A DNA stretch of 64,000 nucleotides from Pseudomonas sp. TNT3 (GCF_010095445.2 NZ_WFGV02000025.1:18938-82937), one strand, 5' to 3'. Numbered from the stretch's first letter, positions 24,743 through 34,004 are shown. Notes: generated by a model from the sequence alone, not told the origin. Numbers and translations: made by a program.

Positions 24743-25885
24743 ATGGCAGTTGCCTCCGGCGCCTATAAGAAAGCCCTCGAGGGCGACCAGACACCTAAAC
24801 AGGTGTTGGTCAAAATCGACCGGGTCACGAAGAAGTTCGACGAGACGATTGCCGTGGACGATGTGTCCCTGGAGATCAAGAAAGGCGAGATTTTCGCCTT
24901 GCTCGGCGGTTCGGGATCGGGCAAATCCACGTTACTGCGCATGCTCGCAGGTTTCGAGCGGCCTACGGAGGGGCGCATTTTCCTCGATGGCGTAGACATC
25001 ACCGACATGCCGCCTTACGAGCGGCCGATCAACATGATGTTCCAGTCCTACGCCTTGTTCCCGCACATGACCGTGGCGCAGAACATCGCCTTCGGCCTCA
25101 AGCAGGACAAGATTCCCGCCGCTGAAGTCGATGCTCGCGTGGCTGAAATGCTCAAGCTGGTACAGATGAGCCAGTACGCCAAGCGCAAGCCGCACCAATT
25201 GTCCGGCGGTCAGCGTCAGCGTGTGGCACTCGCCCGTTCCCTGGCCAAGCGCCCGAAACTGTTGCTGCTCGACGAACCGATGGGTGCGCTGGACAAGAAG
25301 CTGCGTTCGCAAATGCAGCTGGAGCTGGTCGAGATCATCGAGCGCGTCGGCGTAACCTGCGTCATGGTGACCCACGACCAGGAAGAGGCCATGACCATGG
25401 CCGAGCGTATCGCGATCATGCACTTGGGCTGGATCGCCCAGATCGGCAGCCCGATCGACATCTATGAAACCCCGACCAGCCGCCTGGTCTGCGAATTCAT
25501 CGGCAACGTCAACATCTTCGAAGGCGAAGTAATCGACGACGCGGAAGGTCACGCGATCATTACCTGCAAGGACCTGGACCGGAAAATCTACGTCGGCCAC
25601 GGCATCAGCACCTCGGTGCAGGACAAGTCGGTCACCTACGCAATCCGTCCGGAAAAACTGCTGGTTACTGCAGACATGCCGACCTGCGAATACAACTGGT
25701 CCAGCGGCAAGGTCCACGACATCGCCTACCTCGGCGGTCACTCGGTGTTCTACGTTGAATTGCCAAGCGGCAAGCTGGTGCAGTCCTTCGTGGCGAATGC
25801 TGAACGCCGTGGCCAGCGTCCGACCTGGGGTGATCAGGTCTACGTGTACTGGGAAGACGACAGCGGCGTGGTGCTTCGCTCATGA
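24743..25885 (+). CDS. spuF: Polyamine ABC transporter ATPase
   Basis: A 380-residue PotA/PotG-type ATPase. Walker A is GGSGSGKS (about 55-62), the signature LSGGQRQRVAL is followed by LLLLDEPMGALDKKLR and VTHDQEEAMTMAERIAIM, and the last 110 residues are a regulatory TOBE-type domain. A GGAG site precedes the ATG. The stop overlaps the spuG start (ATGA). Confidence 0.95.
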   Translation: MAVASGAYKKALEGDQTPKQVLVKIDRVTKKFDETIAVDDVSLEIKKGEIFALLGGSGSGKSTLLRMLAGFERPTEGRIFLDGVDITDMPPYERPINMMFQSYALFPHMTVAQNIAFGLKQDKIPAAEVDARVAEMLKLVQMSQYAKRKPHQLSGGQRQRVALARSLAKRPKLLLLDEPMGALDKKLRSQMQLELVEIIERVGVTCVMVTHDQEEAMTMAERIAIMHLGWIAQIGSPIDIYETPTSRLVCEFIGNVNIFEGEVIDDAEGHAIITCKDLDRKIYVGHGISTSVQDKSVTYAIRPEKLLVTADMPTCEYNWSSGKVHDIAYLGGHSVFYVELPSGKLVQSFVANAERRGQRPTWGDQVYVYWEDDSGVVLRS

Positions 25886-26802
25886 ACATGCGCAAATTCA
25901 AACGCCGCCTCAATCGAATAATTCCCGGTGGCCGCCAGTTGGTCATCGGGGTTCCGTTCATTTGGCTGTTCCTGTTCTTCATGCTGCCGTTCTTCATCGT
26001 TCTGAAGATCAGCTTCGCCGAAGCCGACGTGGCCATCCCGCCGTACACCGAGATCTACAACTTCGTTGACCAGAAGCTGCAGGTGCTGCTCAACCTGGGC
26101 AACTACGCGATGCTCGGCGACGACGAGTTGTACATCGCCGCGTACCTGGGCTCGTTGAAGATGGCGCTGATCAGCACCGTCCTCTGCCTGCTGATCGGTT
26201 ATCCAATGGCCTATGCCATCGCCAGTGCCCGCAAAGAAATGCAAACGGTGCTGGTGCTGCTGATCATGATGCCGACCTGGACCGCGATCCTGATTCGCGT
26301 GTATGCGTGGATGGGCATCCTCAGCAACAACGGTCTGCTCAACGGTTTCCTGATGACCATGGGCTGGATCAATGAACCGCTGCAGATCCTCAATACCAAC
26401 CTCGCGGTGTATATCGGCGTGGTGTATTCCTATCTGCCGTTCATGATCCTGCCGCTCTACGCCAACCTGGTGAAGCACGACAACAGCCTGCTGGAAGCCG
26501 CGTCCGACCTCGGTTCGAGCACCTTCAACAGCTTCTGGAAAATCACCATTCCCCTGTCCAAGAACGGCATTGTCGCTGGCTGCATGCTGGTGTTCATTCC
26601 CGTCGTGGGCGAGTTCGTGATCCCGGAACTGCTGGGCGGTCCGGAAACCCTGATGATCGGTAAAGTGCTCTGGCAAGAGTTCTTCAATAACCGTGACTGG
26701 CCGGTGGCGTCTGCCCTGGCGGTGGTGATGCTGGCGATCCTGATTGTGCCGATCATTCTGTTCAACCGTAGCCAGGCCAAAGAAATGGAGGGCAAAGAAT
26801 GA
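25882..26802 (+). CDS. spuG: Polyamine ABC transporter permease 1
   Basis: A 306-residue inner membrane permease of the PotB/PotH type. The first helix is LVIGVPFIWLFLFFMLPFFI, with several more, and the ATPase-coupling loop is LLEAASDLGSSTFNSFWKITIP. It overlaps spuF upstream and spuH downstream by four bases each, so SpuF, SpuG and SpuH are probably translated in a coupled way. Confidence 0.95.
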   Translation: MNMRKFKRRLNRIIPGGRQLVIGVPFIWLFLFFMLPFFIVLKISFAEADVAIPPYTEIYNFVDQKLQVLLNLGNYAMLGDDELYIAAYLGSLKMALISTVLCLLIGYPMAYAIASARKEMQTVLVLLIMMPTWTAILIRVYAWMGILSNNGLLNGFLMTMGWINEPLQILNTNLAVYIGVVYSYLPFMILPLYANLVKHDNSLLEAASDLGSSTFNSFWKITIPLSKNGIVAGCMLVFIPVVGEFVIPELLGGPETLMIGKVLWQEFFNNRDWPVASALAVVMLAILIVPIILFNRSQAKEMEGKE

Positions 26803-27689
26803 AGCGCTTCCGTTTCTCAAGCTTCATGTTGGTAGTGGGTCTGCTGTTCATCTACGCGCCGATGCTGATCCTGGTGATCTACTCGTTCAACGCTTCCAAA
26901 CTGGTGACGGTGTGGGGCGGCTGGTCGATCAAGTGGTACGTCGGCCTGATGGATAACACCCAACTGATGGGCTCGGTGCTGCGCTCGCTGGAAATCGCCT
27001 GCTACACGGCGATTGCGGCAGTCGCGCTGGGTACACTGGCAGCTTTCGTGCTGACCCGTATCACCCACTTCAAGGGTCGCACGCTGTTCGGTGGCCTGGT
27101 CACCGCGCCGCTGGTAATGCCTGAGGTGATCACCGGTCTGTCGCTGTTGCTGCTGTTCGTGGCGATGGCGCAGATGATCGGCTGGCCGCAGGAGCGCGGC
27201 ATCGTCACCATCTGGATTGCCCACACGACGTTCTGTGCGGCGTACGTGGCGGTCGTGGTGTCGGCGCGCTTGCGTGAGCTGGACCTGTCCATCGAAGAGG
27301 CAGCCATGGACCTGGGGGCGCGGCCATGGAAGGTGTTCTTCCTGATCACCATCCCTATGATCGCGCCTTCGCTGGCGGCGGGCGGCATGATGTCCTTCGC
27401 GTTGTCGCTGGATGACCTGGTGTTGGCGAGCTTCGTGTCCGGCCCGGGCTCGACGACCTTGCCGATGGAAGTGTTCTCGGCGGTGCGTCTGGGCGTGAAG
27501 CCTGAGATCAACGCCGTGGCCAGCCTGATTCTGCTGGCGGTGTCGCTGGTGACGTTCCTGGTCTGGTTCTTCAGCCGCCGTGCCGAAGAGTCGCGCAAGA
27601 AGGCGATTCAGCAAGCGATCGAAGAAAGTGCTGCGGATTCGTGGAAGCAACCGGACGTGCGTCGCGCGCAGGCACCGGAAGCGGTTTGA
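26799..27689 (+). CDS. spuH: Polyamine ABC transporter permease 2
   Basis: A 296-residue permease of the PotC/PotI type. It opens with SFMLVVGLLFIYAPMLILVI, carries the coupling loop IEEAAMDLGARPWKVFFLITIP, and ends in a charged cytosolic tail (RRAEESRKKAIQQAIEES). It is the last gene of the spu transporter. Two hairpins follow, the second with a T-tract. Confidence 0.95.
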   Translation: MKRFRFSSFMLVVGLLFIYAPMLILVIYSFNASKLVTVWGGWSIKWYVGLMDNTQLMGSVLRSLEIACYTAIAAVALGTLAAFVLTRITHFKGRTLFGGLVTAPLVMPEVITGLSLLLLFVAMAQMIGWPQERGIVTIWIAHTTFCAAYVAVVVSARLRELDLSIEEAAMDLGARPWKVFFLITIPMIAPSLAAGGMMSFALSLDDLVLASFVSGPGSTTLPMEVFSAVRLGVKPEINAVASLILLAVSLVTFLVWFFSRRAEESRKKAIQQAIEESAADSWKQPDVRRAQAPEAV

Positions 27690-27700
27690 GTCTGACGTCG

Positions 27701-27770
27701 GGTTGACCACGATCTTGTGGTTAACCCTAAAACCATGTGGGAGCGGGCTTGCCCGCTCCCACAGGTTTTT
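27701..27770 (+). terminator. Double hairpin terminator of the spu operon, REP-derived
   Basis: First hairpin GGTTGACCAC/GTGGTTAACC (27701-27726). Second hairpin is a perfect 13-bp stem TGTGGGAGCGGGC/GCCCGCTCCCACA with only two bases between the arms (27736-27763), followed by GGTTTTT. The second is a single REP head folded on itself that has acquired a terminator-like T-run. Confidence 0.75.
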
Positions 27771-27776
27771 CAACAG

Positions 27777-28418
27777 TCAGGAAACCCAAGGCGACTTGCG
27801 AATAATCTCGACAAAGTTCATCGGCTTGAAGCCCGGCTCACTGTCCACCAGCACGTCCGCGTTCACGGTGCCGAACGTCGTGTCCGGTTTGTGTTTGAAG
27901 CCGTTGGCGAAGGCGCACAGGATGCACTCCTTGAACCCGTCACCCCGTGGATGCGCATGCACCACTGCCTCTCGCTGCCCGTTGGAAAACGCCGCGTAGT
28001 CGATACCCAGCACATCCATCTCGACCCCGGCAGTGACCAGCGCCACGTTGGGCCGCAAGTGTTGCGGCACGCCCGGTGTGGTGTGCAGGGCAATCGACAG
28101 CCACACTTGTTCGATATCGTCATCCGAAAGACCGTAAGGTTTCAGGAATGCCTTGGCGGCGTTGGCGCTGTCGACTTCAAAGCGTTCATCGTCAGTGCGA
28201 TGACCTTCCACCAATCCCAGATCATGGAACATCGCGCCGACGTAAAGCAGCTCGGGATTGTATTCAAGCTGCTTGCGTTCACCGCTCAGGGCGCCAAATA
28301 AAAACACCCGGCGGGAGTGGTGGTACAGCAAGTCGGATTCGACGTCGCGGATGTACTCGGTAGTGGCCCTGGCGAATGCGCTGTCGGGGATTTTGATACC
28401 GGCGATGATGCTGCTCAT
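27777..28418 (-). CDS. HD-domain hydrolase (cyanamide hydratase-like family)
   Basis: A 213-residue HD-superfamily metalloenzyme. Ligands are His34 (YHHSRRVFLFG), His65-Asp66 (GAMFHDLGLV) and His112 (ALHTTPG), followed by AHPRGDGFKECILCAFANGFKHKP. The overall pattern resembles HD proteins annotated as cyanamide hydratase-like. The true substrate is unknown. I chose the ATG ending at 28418, with GAGGAAAG upstream. It is divergent from the GlxA-type regulator at 28761, which may control it. Confidence 0.82.
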   Translation of the reverse strand: MSSIIAGIKIPDSAFARATTEYIRDVESDLLYHHSRRVFLFGALSGERKQLEYNPELLYVGAMFHDLGLVEGHRTDDERFEVDSANAAKAFLKPYGLSDDDIEQVWLSIALHTTPGVPQHLRPNVALVTAGVEMDVLGIDYAAFSNGQREAVVHAHPRGDGFKECILCAFANGFKHKPDTTFGTVNADVLVDSEPGFKPMNFVEIIRKSPWVS

Positions 28419-28594
28419 GGGTGCTTTCCTCGTGGGGAACGCCGTGGCGGCGCTGATGGAACAAGTCTGTTCCCGCCCCCCTGAGCGGACAATCGATGCA
28501 TGGCTGCGATCCTTGCCAATGAGCATGCATATCGCGCCAACCTCGCTTGTCAGGCGTGGATTGGCTACGGTGAGTCGCAGTCAGAGCGCTTTTT

Positions 28595-28728
28595 GTGGCG
28601 AGGGAGCTTGCTCCCGCTTGGCTGCGAAGCAGCCACAAAAGAAATGCAATGGAATTCTGCCAGGCATACCGCATCCTACGGTTTTGCGACTGCTACGCAG
28701 TCGAGCGGGAGCAAGCTCCCTCGCCACA
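28595..28728. repeat. REP-type inverted pair (GTGGCGAGGGAGCTTG head)
   Basis: Inverted copies of GTGGCGAGGGAGCTTGCTCC about 90 bp apart, with internal half-repeats (GGCTGCGAAGCAGCC; GACTGCTACGCAGTC). It occupies most of the promoter-side gap before the AraC-type gene, so that promoter must lie very close to the start or upstream of the repeat. Confidence 0.85.
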
Positions 28729-28760
28729 GGTATACGTGTTCTTCAGAGGCATTTTGAGAC

Positions 28761-29726
28761 ATGAGTAAAACCGTTGCCATCGTGGTATTCGCCGGTGTTC
28801 AGTCGCTGGACGTTACCGGCCCCATGGATGTGTTTTCCGAGGCCAATCGTTTCCTGCCTCCTCAGGATCACTATCGGCTGGATGTCATCGGCGTCGAGCG
28901 CGGGGTTATGCCTTGTTCCAACGGCTTGTCGCTCAATGCCCATCGCCATTTCAGCGAGGCGCTGGAAGCTTACGACCTGTTGCTGGTGGCCGGTGGGCCG
29001 CAGTTGCCCTTCATGAATTTCAGCCCGACTTTCGATGCCTGGCTGCGTGACGCCTGCGCGCGGGCGAAACGCTTTGGTTCGATCTGCAACGGCGCCTTCA
29101 TGCTCGCCCGGGCAGGGTTGCTGGAGAGGCGGACCGTGACGACGCATTGGGGCGATGCGGCGGCATTGGCTGCGTTGTATCCGTCGACACAGGTGGACGC
29201 CGATCGTCTTTACGTGCAGGACGCCGAGCTCTTTACGTCGGCAGGGGTCACGGCAGGGATCGATTTGTCGCTGTATCTGCTGGCCCAGGATCACGGCCCG
29301 GAAGTCGCGTTGAGCGTGGCGAAGCGACTGGTGGTGTTCACGCAGCGCTCGGGCGGGCAATCGCAATTCAGCCCGTTCCTGACCCCGCACGCTGAACCGA
29401 CGTCGGCGGTGGCATTGGTTCAGCTTTACGTTCTGGCAAATCTCAATGGCGATCTGACCCTAGCCGACCTGGCCAATGCCGCCAACATGAGCGCCCGCAA
29501 CTTTTCCCGGGTGTTTGCCAAGGAAGCAAAAATCACCCCGGCGGAGTTTGTCGAGCGGGCGAGGGTGGATGCAGCACGGGTGATGCTCGAAAGCACCGCT
29601 TCGCCACTCAAGACAGTGGCGTATCAGTGCGGTTTCCGCGATGCACAACACATGCGCAGTGTGTTCAATCGTCGGCTTGGGGTAACGCCGCAGCAGTTCA
29701 GGTTGAATTTTGCGGCGATGGTTTGA
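28761..29726 (+). CDS. GlxA family (DJ-1/PfpI-AraC) transcriptional regulator
   Basis: A 321-residue regulator. Residues about 4-190 are a DJ-1/PfpI-like domain (VVFAGVQSLDVTGPMDVFSEA, with Cys109 in GSICNGAFMLARAGLL at the usual elbow). Residues about 220-316 are an AraC double helix-turn-helix (LTLADLANAANMSARNFSRVF, KTVAYQCGFRDAQHMRSVFNRRLGV). Relatives control use of amines such as carnitine, arginine or glycine betaine. It is divergent from the HD-domain hydrolase, a likely target. The ligand is unknown. Confidence 0.92.
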   Translation: MSKTVAIVVFAGVQSLDVTGPMDVFSEANRFLPPQDHYRLDVIGVERGVMPCSNGLSLNAHRHFSEALEAYDLLLVAGGPQLPFMNFSPTFDAWLRDACARAKRFGSICNGAFMLARAGLLERRTVTTHWGDAAALAALYPSTQVDADRLYVQDAELFTSAGVTAGIDLSLYLLAQDHGPEVALSVAKRLVVFTQRSGGQSQFSPFLTPHAEPTSAVALVQLYVLANLNGDLTLADLANAANMSARNFSRVFAKEAKITPAEFVERARVDAARVMLESTASPLKTVAYQCGFRDAQHMRSVFNRRLGVTPQQFRLNFAAMV

Positions 29727-29750
29727 TCCGGAATGTGTGTTGTTCATATG

Positions 29751-29835
29751 GGCCCCATCGCTAGCAGGCTGGCCCCCACATTTGGTTCGGTGCGCGCAGT
29801 TCCATTGTGGGAGCTAGCCTGCTAGCGATGGGGCC
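29751..29835. repeat. REP-type inverted pair (GGGAGCTAGCCTGCTAGCGATG head)
   Basis: Inverted copies reading GGCCCCATCGCTAGCAGGC... and ...GAGCTAGCCTGCTAGCGATGG between two convergent genes. A similar head occurs at 53799. Confidence 0.86.
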
Positions 29836-29852
29836 AGTCCAGTCCGAAGGTT

Positions 29853-32264
29853 TTACTGGGCACCCCGCGCCGGCAACAGCTTCAGCGTACTGCGCGTATT
29901 CGCCGTCACTTCCTCATCACTGAGATGGGCCTGGAAGTAGAGCCCTTCGATGTACGCTTCAGCCTGATCCTCATAATGACCATCGAACGGCACGCCGCTC
30001 TGGCCGACCGGGTTGATGGTCAGGCTGTGGGCCGGGTCGGCGAAGTCGATCAGCCGGCGGGTCGAGGGACCATAAGTGACCGGCCAGGGCGCCGGCCCAA
30101 TCTTGGCCGAAAGATTGTTCGGCACTTCATGGCTGCCCGGTGCTGCGAACGGGCCGACATTGAAGATCCGGTCCAGGGGTTTCTGCTGCCCCAGGGGATG
30201 CCCGTGAGTCAGCGTGTGCGCCTTGCCCCACTGCCATTGCGTGACATCCGTGCCGAGGGTCGTGTTGAGGTGTGCAAGGCTCGCCTGCCACGCCGTCTTG
30301 ACCGTGTCGGCGCGGGTTTCCTTGCCGAGGGTGGTGCGGTTGTCCCACCACGGCGAGTCGGCAGTCGCGGCCAGGCGCGGCAGTGCGGCATCGATCACCC
30401 GAGTCGAGAGCAGAGTTTCGAAGAAAGCGTCTCCCAGCTCGTCGTGCATCGCCGCGTCAGCGAGGTTGAACAGGAACTGGTTGAACAGCGTGGCACTGGT
30501 GGAATCGAGCGGGTAATCGCCTTTCCACTGCGCCAGTTGCTCCACCAACTTGAGTTCGGCGGGACTACTCACGACTTCACGCAACACCGGCAGCAACGGC
30601 GCCAACAGTCGCGGACCGTAGCCGGTGGTGGTGCCCAGCTGCAGCTTCTGGCTGGTGTCCAGATCCCACTTGATGGCTTTGTCGCTGAGCTGGCGATTGA
30701 GCTGCTGCCCACGGTCGGGCAGGTTGTAGTAGCCGGGAATCTCCATGCCGGTCGGTGATACGGGCTGGAAGTTGGCGGAGACGATGTAGCCGCGCGCCGG
30801 GTTTTCTTCCTGCGGGTTGGCGCTGAACGGGTAAAAACCATCCTTGTCCGACTCGGCGGTGCTGCCGTCGAGAATGAAATTGCCGTTCACACCGGCAGGT
30901 CGCTTGGGCAGTTGCGCCGCTGCCCACCAACCGATGTCGCCCTTGGCATTGGCCCACACAACGTTCAGGCCGGGTGCCTGGATCTTGGCAGCGGCACTGC
31001 GTGCCTTGGCCAGGGTGTCGGCGCGGTTGAGCTGGTAGAAGCCTTCGAGGATCGGGTTCTGGCTTTCCAGGAATCCCCACCACATGGCAATCGGGGTTTT
31101 GCCGACGCTGGCGCCCAGGGCATCGTTGACGATCGGACCGTGGGGCGACTGGCGCAGCACCAGGGTAACCGGCGCCTGACCCTTTACGGCGATCTGTTGT
31201 TCGCTGGTTACCATGTCGACCCATTTGCCGCGATACCAGACCTGATTGGGGTTGTCCGGATTGACCTTCTCGGCGATCAGGTCCATGTCATCGTTCTGGA
31301 ACATGGTGATGCTCCAGCCGAAATCGCGGTTCATCCCCAGCGAAGCAAATGGCATCAAGGCCTGATAGTGACCGTAGAGGTCGAAACCGGGCGCCGAGAG
31401 TTGCGCCTCGTACCACACCGACGGCGCGGAGAAGCGGATGTGCGGATCACCTGCCAGTAACGGTTTGCCGCTTTTGGTGCGGTTGCCGGCGACGACCCAG
31501 GCGTTACTGCCCTCGAACTGAGGCAAACCGTTATCGGCCAGTGCTTGTTCGCTCAAGCGGGCGAGAGTGTTGAGGTCTTTCCAGTCCGCGCTGCCAAGGG
31601 CCGGCGCCGCGCCACCGTGACTGTTAGCCAGCACGCCTTTGGGCTGCCAGTCGAGGTCGAATACGTTCAGGTAATTGGGCCCGAGTTGATCGCGCACATA
31701 GGTCAGCAAGGGTTCGGTGCGAAACGCGACGGCAAAGCTGTACGCCATGTAGCCGGCGATGCTGATGGTGTCCTGGGCTGTGAACGGACGCTTTTGAATG
31801 CCCAGCACGTCGAACTCTGCAGGTTTCGCATGGGTGTCCTGATACTGGTTGATTCCGTCCAGATAGGCCTGCATGGCAATGAACGCCGGTGACTGTTTAT
31901 CCAGGTTGGCGAGGTAGGTTTCGGCGCGTTCGCGAATACGCAGGCTGCGCATCAGCTTGTCGGTATCGAGCAGTTTCGGGCCGAGCACCTCAGCCAGTTC
32001 GCCACGGGCGAGTCGGCGCAGGATTTCCATCTGGAACAGACGGTCCTGTGCATGCACATAGCCGAGCGCGCGGTAGAGGTCTTTTTCATTTTCAGCGCGG
32101 ATGTGCGGGATGCCGCGCTCGTCGTAACGCACGGTGACTGAACCCTGCAGGTGTTGCAGTTCAACCATGCCCTGGCGTGTCGGCTGCTTGCTGTAGACGT
32201 ACCAGCCAGCGCCCGCGGCAAGCACGACTATGAGCAGGACGAGGGCAGTCAGGAGACGTTTCAT
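29853..32264 (-). CDS. hacB: Penicillin acylase-family Ntn-hydrolase, HacB-like acyl-homoserine lactone acylase
   Basis: An 803-residue periplasmic hydrolase. An N-terminal membrane or signal segment (LLTALVLLIVVLAAGAGWYV) is followed by the alpha chain with GIPHIRAENEKDLYRALGYVHAQDRLFQME. The self-cleavage site and N-terminal nucleophile are at Gly252/Ser253 (FEGSNAWVVAG). Such enzymes cleave amide bonds of N-acyl-homoserine lactones or penicillins. In P. aeruginosa, HacB lies directly after the spu genes, and this copy is in the same neighbourhood two genes away, which supports the name. Substrate range is an inference. AAGGA precedes the ATG. A thioredoxin-like gene lies upstream on the same strand. 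Confidence 0.82.
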   Translation of the reverse strand: MKRLLTALVLLIVVLAAGAGWYVYSKQPTRQGMVELQHLQGSVTVRYDERGIPHIRAENEKDLYRALGYVHAQDRLFQMEILRRLARGELAEVLGPKLLDTDKLMRSLRIRERAETYLANLDKQSPAFIAMQAYLDGINQYQDTHAKPAEFDVLGIQKRPFTAQDTISIAGYMAYSFAVAFRTEPLLTYVRDQLGPNYLNVFDLDWQPKGVLANSHGGAAPALGSADWKDLNTLARLSEQALADNGLPQFEGSNAWVVAGNRTKSGKPLLAGDPHIRFSAPSVWYEAQLSAPGFDLYGHYQALMPFASLGMNRDFGWSITMFQNDDMDLIAEKVNPDNPNQVWYRGKWVDMVTSEQQIAVKGQAPVTLVLRQSPHGPIVNDALGASVGKTPIAMWWGFLESQNPILEGFYQLNRADTLAKARSAAAKIQAPGLNVVWANAKGDIGWWAAAQLPKRPAGVNGNFILDGSTAESDKDGFYPFSANPQEENPARGYIVSANFQPVSPTGMEIPGYYNLPDRGQQLNRQLSDKAIKWDLDTSQKLQLGTTTGYGPRLLAPLLPVLREVVSSPAELKLVEQLAQWKGDYPLDSTSATLFNQFLFNLADAAMHDELGDAFFETLLSTRVIDAALPRLAATADSPWWDNRTTLGKETRADTVKTAWQASLAHLNTTLGTDVTQWQWGKAHTLTHGHPLGQQKPLDRIFNVGPFAAPGSHEVPNNLSAKIGPAPWPVTYGPSTRRLIDFADPAHSLTINPVGQSGVPFDGHYEDQAEAYIEGLYFQAHLSDEEVTANTRSTLKLLPARGAQ

Positions 32265-32378
32265 GGTGGTTCCTTGTTCTTGTTATTAGTGGCAGCTATT
32301 CCCTGGCGTCACTGTTTAACACGGCTTACTGAATAGGCCCATCGCCCGTAGGAGGGATTCGTGTTGCCTGGTTTGTCC

Positions 32379-32960
32379 CTACTTCGGTGTATCGACCGGC
32401 CATGGGCAGTAACACCCCACCGCCAGTGTGTGCGTGGCACTCACCGGGCGGCCTTCGTTCAATGCCTGGAGAATCGGTTCGATGAAGCTGTTACTTGAAT
32501 TGCACGTCAGGCCTTCGCTGTAGGGGCCGAAATACGCCAGCTTGCCGGTGCGATCCCAGATCGCCACGGCCGGGCTGGCGGGGATCTGTTCGGAGCCGGG
32601 CAGCACGGTGATGGTCTTGAGGCTGCTCAATGTGCTCGGTAACTGGCCGTGACTGCCGGGCTTTTGCACCGAGTAAAATTCGACACCTTGCGGCACATAG
32701 CGAGCCACCAGTTCGGTGAGGTGCTGTTGATTGCCGACGTTGCAGGGGCAGGCCGGGTCCCAGAAGTGCACCAGGCGAATGGCGCCGGGACCGGCGAGGT
32801 CGTCAGGCAGGCGCAGCGGGTCGCCGGAGAACACGGCGGTGTGCTCGCTGAACGCACGCAGGTAGCGCCCCTGAAACCAGTCGTAGGCAGCCCACAACAC
32901 GGCGGCACACACGAGGGCGAGCAAGCTGGCGAACAGTGTGGTGCGGTAGACCGGGCGCAT
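32379..32960 (-). CDS. Membrane-anchored thioredoxin-like protein (DUF6436 type)
   Basis: A 193-residue protein with an N-terminal membrane segment (TTLFASLLALVCAAVLWAAYDW) and then a periplasmic domain. The domain has thioredoxin-like order: IRLVHFWDPACPCNVGNQQHL (a CPC pair where thioredoxins have CxxC), VEFYSVQKPG, IPASPAVAIWDRTGKLAYFGPYSEG. Two more Cys lie near the end (CYCPWP). I chose the ATG ending at 32960, with AAGG nine bases upstream. Redox or copper-related activity is possible but unproven. Confidence 0.75.
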   Translation of the reverse strand: MRPVYRTTLFASLLALVCAAVLWAAYDWFQGRYLRAFSEHTAVFSGDPLRLPDDLAGPGAIRLVHFWDPACPCNVGNQQHLTELVARYVPQGVEFYSVQKPGSHGQLPSTLSSLKTITVLPGSEQIPASPAVAIWDRTGKLAYFGPYSEGLTCNSSNSFIEPILQALNEGRPVSATHTLAVGCYCPWPVDTPK

Positions 32961-33056
32961 GGGTATCATCCTTAGAGGTCGGCTAGCTTGCCATGCTTGC
33001 CGCGACAGATGAATATCGCAGCCCCATAAAGTCCGTTTCACCTGCTGGAATTACTC

Positions 33057-34004
33057 ATGTCTGCCACTTTCGCCCCCGATCATTTGCGCGACAGCCTGCG
33101 GCCATTGGCCGAGGGTCAGCCGTTGTCGGTGGAAGCGCTGGCCTATCAGCGTTTTTATGGCCTCGATTTCCCGGGGCGGGAACTGCGCAGTGGCTTGGGC
33201 CGTTTTGCGGTCGATGGGTATCAGGTGGTCAGCCAGTTCTGGTGGCCAGCACGGGCGAAGGCGACGCTGTTTCTGTTTCACGGTTTCTACGATCACACTG
33301 GGCTGTATCGGCATGTGATCGAGTGGGCGCTGGATCAGGGCTTCGCGGTGATTGCCTGCGATTTGCCGGGGCATGGCCTGTCCAGTGGCGAGCGGGCGAG
33401 CATCATGGATTTTTCGGAGTACCAGGACACGCTGCAAGGGCTTTTCGCGGAGGCGCTGTCCCTTGATATGCCGCAGCCGTGGCACCTGTGCGGGCAAAGC
33501 ACGGGAGGAGCGATCGTGATCGATCATGTGCTCAATCAGGGTGCTGACAGCCCGGCGCAGGGCCAGGTAATCCTGCTGTCGCCGCTGGTTCGGCCGCGCG
33601 CCTGGGGCTGGTCGCAATTGAGTTACTACCTGCTCAGACCCTTCGTTAAAGCCATCGCCCGGCGCTTCAGCGAAAACTCCAACGACCCGGATTTCTTACC
33701 CTTCCTGCAAGCCGATCCGCTGCAACCGCTACGTCTGCCGACCGCTTGGGTGGGTGCGTTGGCGCGCTGGATCAAGCGTATCGAGGCGGCACCCAGCAGC
33801 CTGCGTCGGCCACTGATTGTGCAGGGGCAGGCGGACATGACGGTGGATTGGGAACACAACCTTGGGGTACTGAAGGCCAAGTTCGATCGGCCGCAGGTGT
33901 TGATGTTGCCGCAGGCGCGGCATCACCTGGCGAATGAGACGCTGGCATTGAGAGCAGAGTATTTCGGGTTTTTGACGAAGCGGATCAAGGGCAGGAATCT
34001 ATAG
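33057..34004 (+). CDS. Alpha/beta hydrolase (lysophospholipase-like)
   Basis: A 315-residue serine hydrolase. The nucleophile elbow is GQSTGG (Ser148), the oxyanion loop is FLFHGFYDHTGLY, and CDLPGHGLSSGERAS follows the monoacylglycerol/lysophospholipase pattern. Late motifs QGQADMTVDWE and PQARHHLANE provide the Asp and His. No signal peptide is seen, so it is cytosolic. It is divergent from the thioredoxin-like gene. The exact ester substrate is unknown. Confidence 0.88.
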   Translation: MSATFAPDHLRDSLRPLAEGQPLSVEALAYQRFYGLDFPGRELRSGLGRFAVDGYQVVSQFWWPARAKATLFLFHGFYDHTGLYRHVIEWALDQGFAVIACDLPGHGLSSGERASIMDFSEYQDTLQGLFAEALSLDMPQPWHLCGQSTGGAIVIDHVLNQGADSPAQGQVILLSPLVRPRAWGWSQLSYYLLRPFVKAIARRFSENSNDPDFLPFLQADPLQPLRLPTAWVGALARWIKRIEAAPSSLRRPLIVQGQADMTVDWEHNLGVLKAKFDRPQVLMLPQARHHLANETLALRAEYFGFLTKRIKGRNL

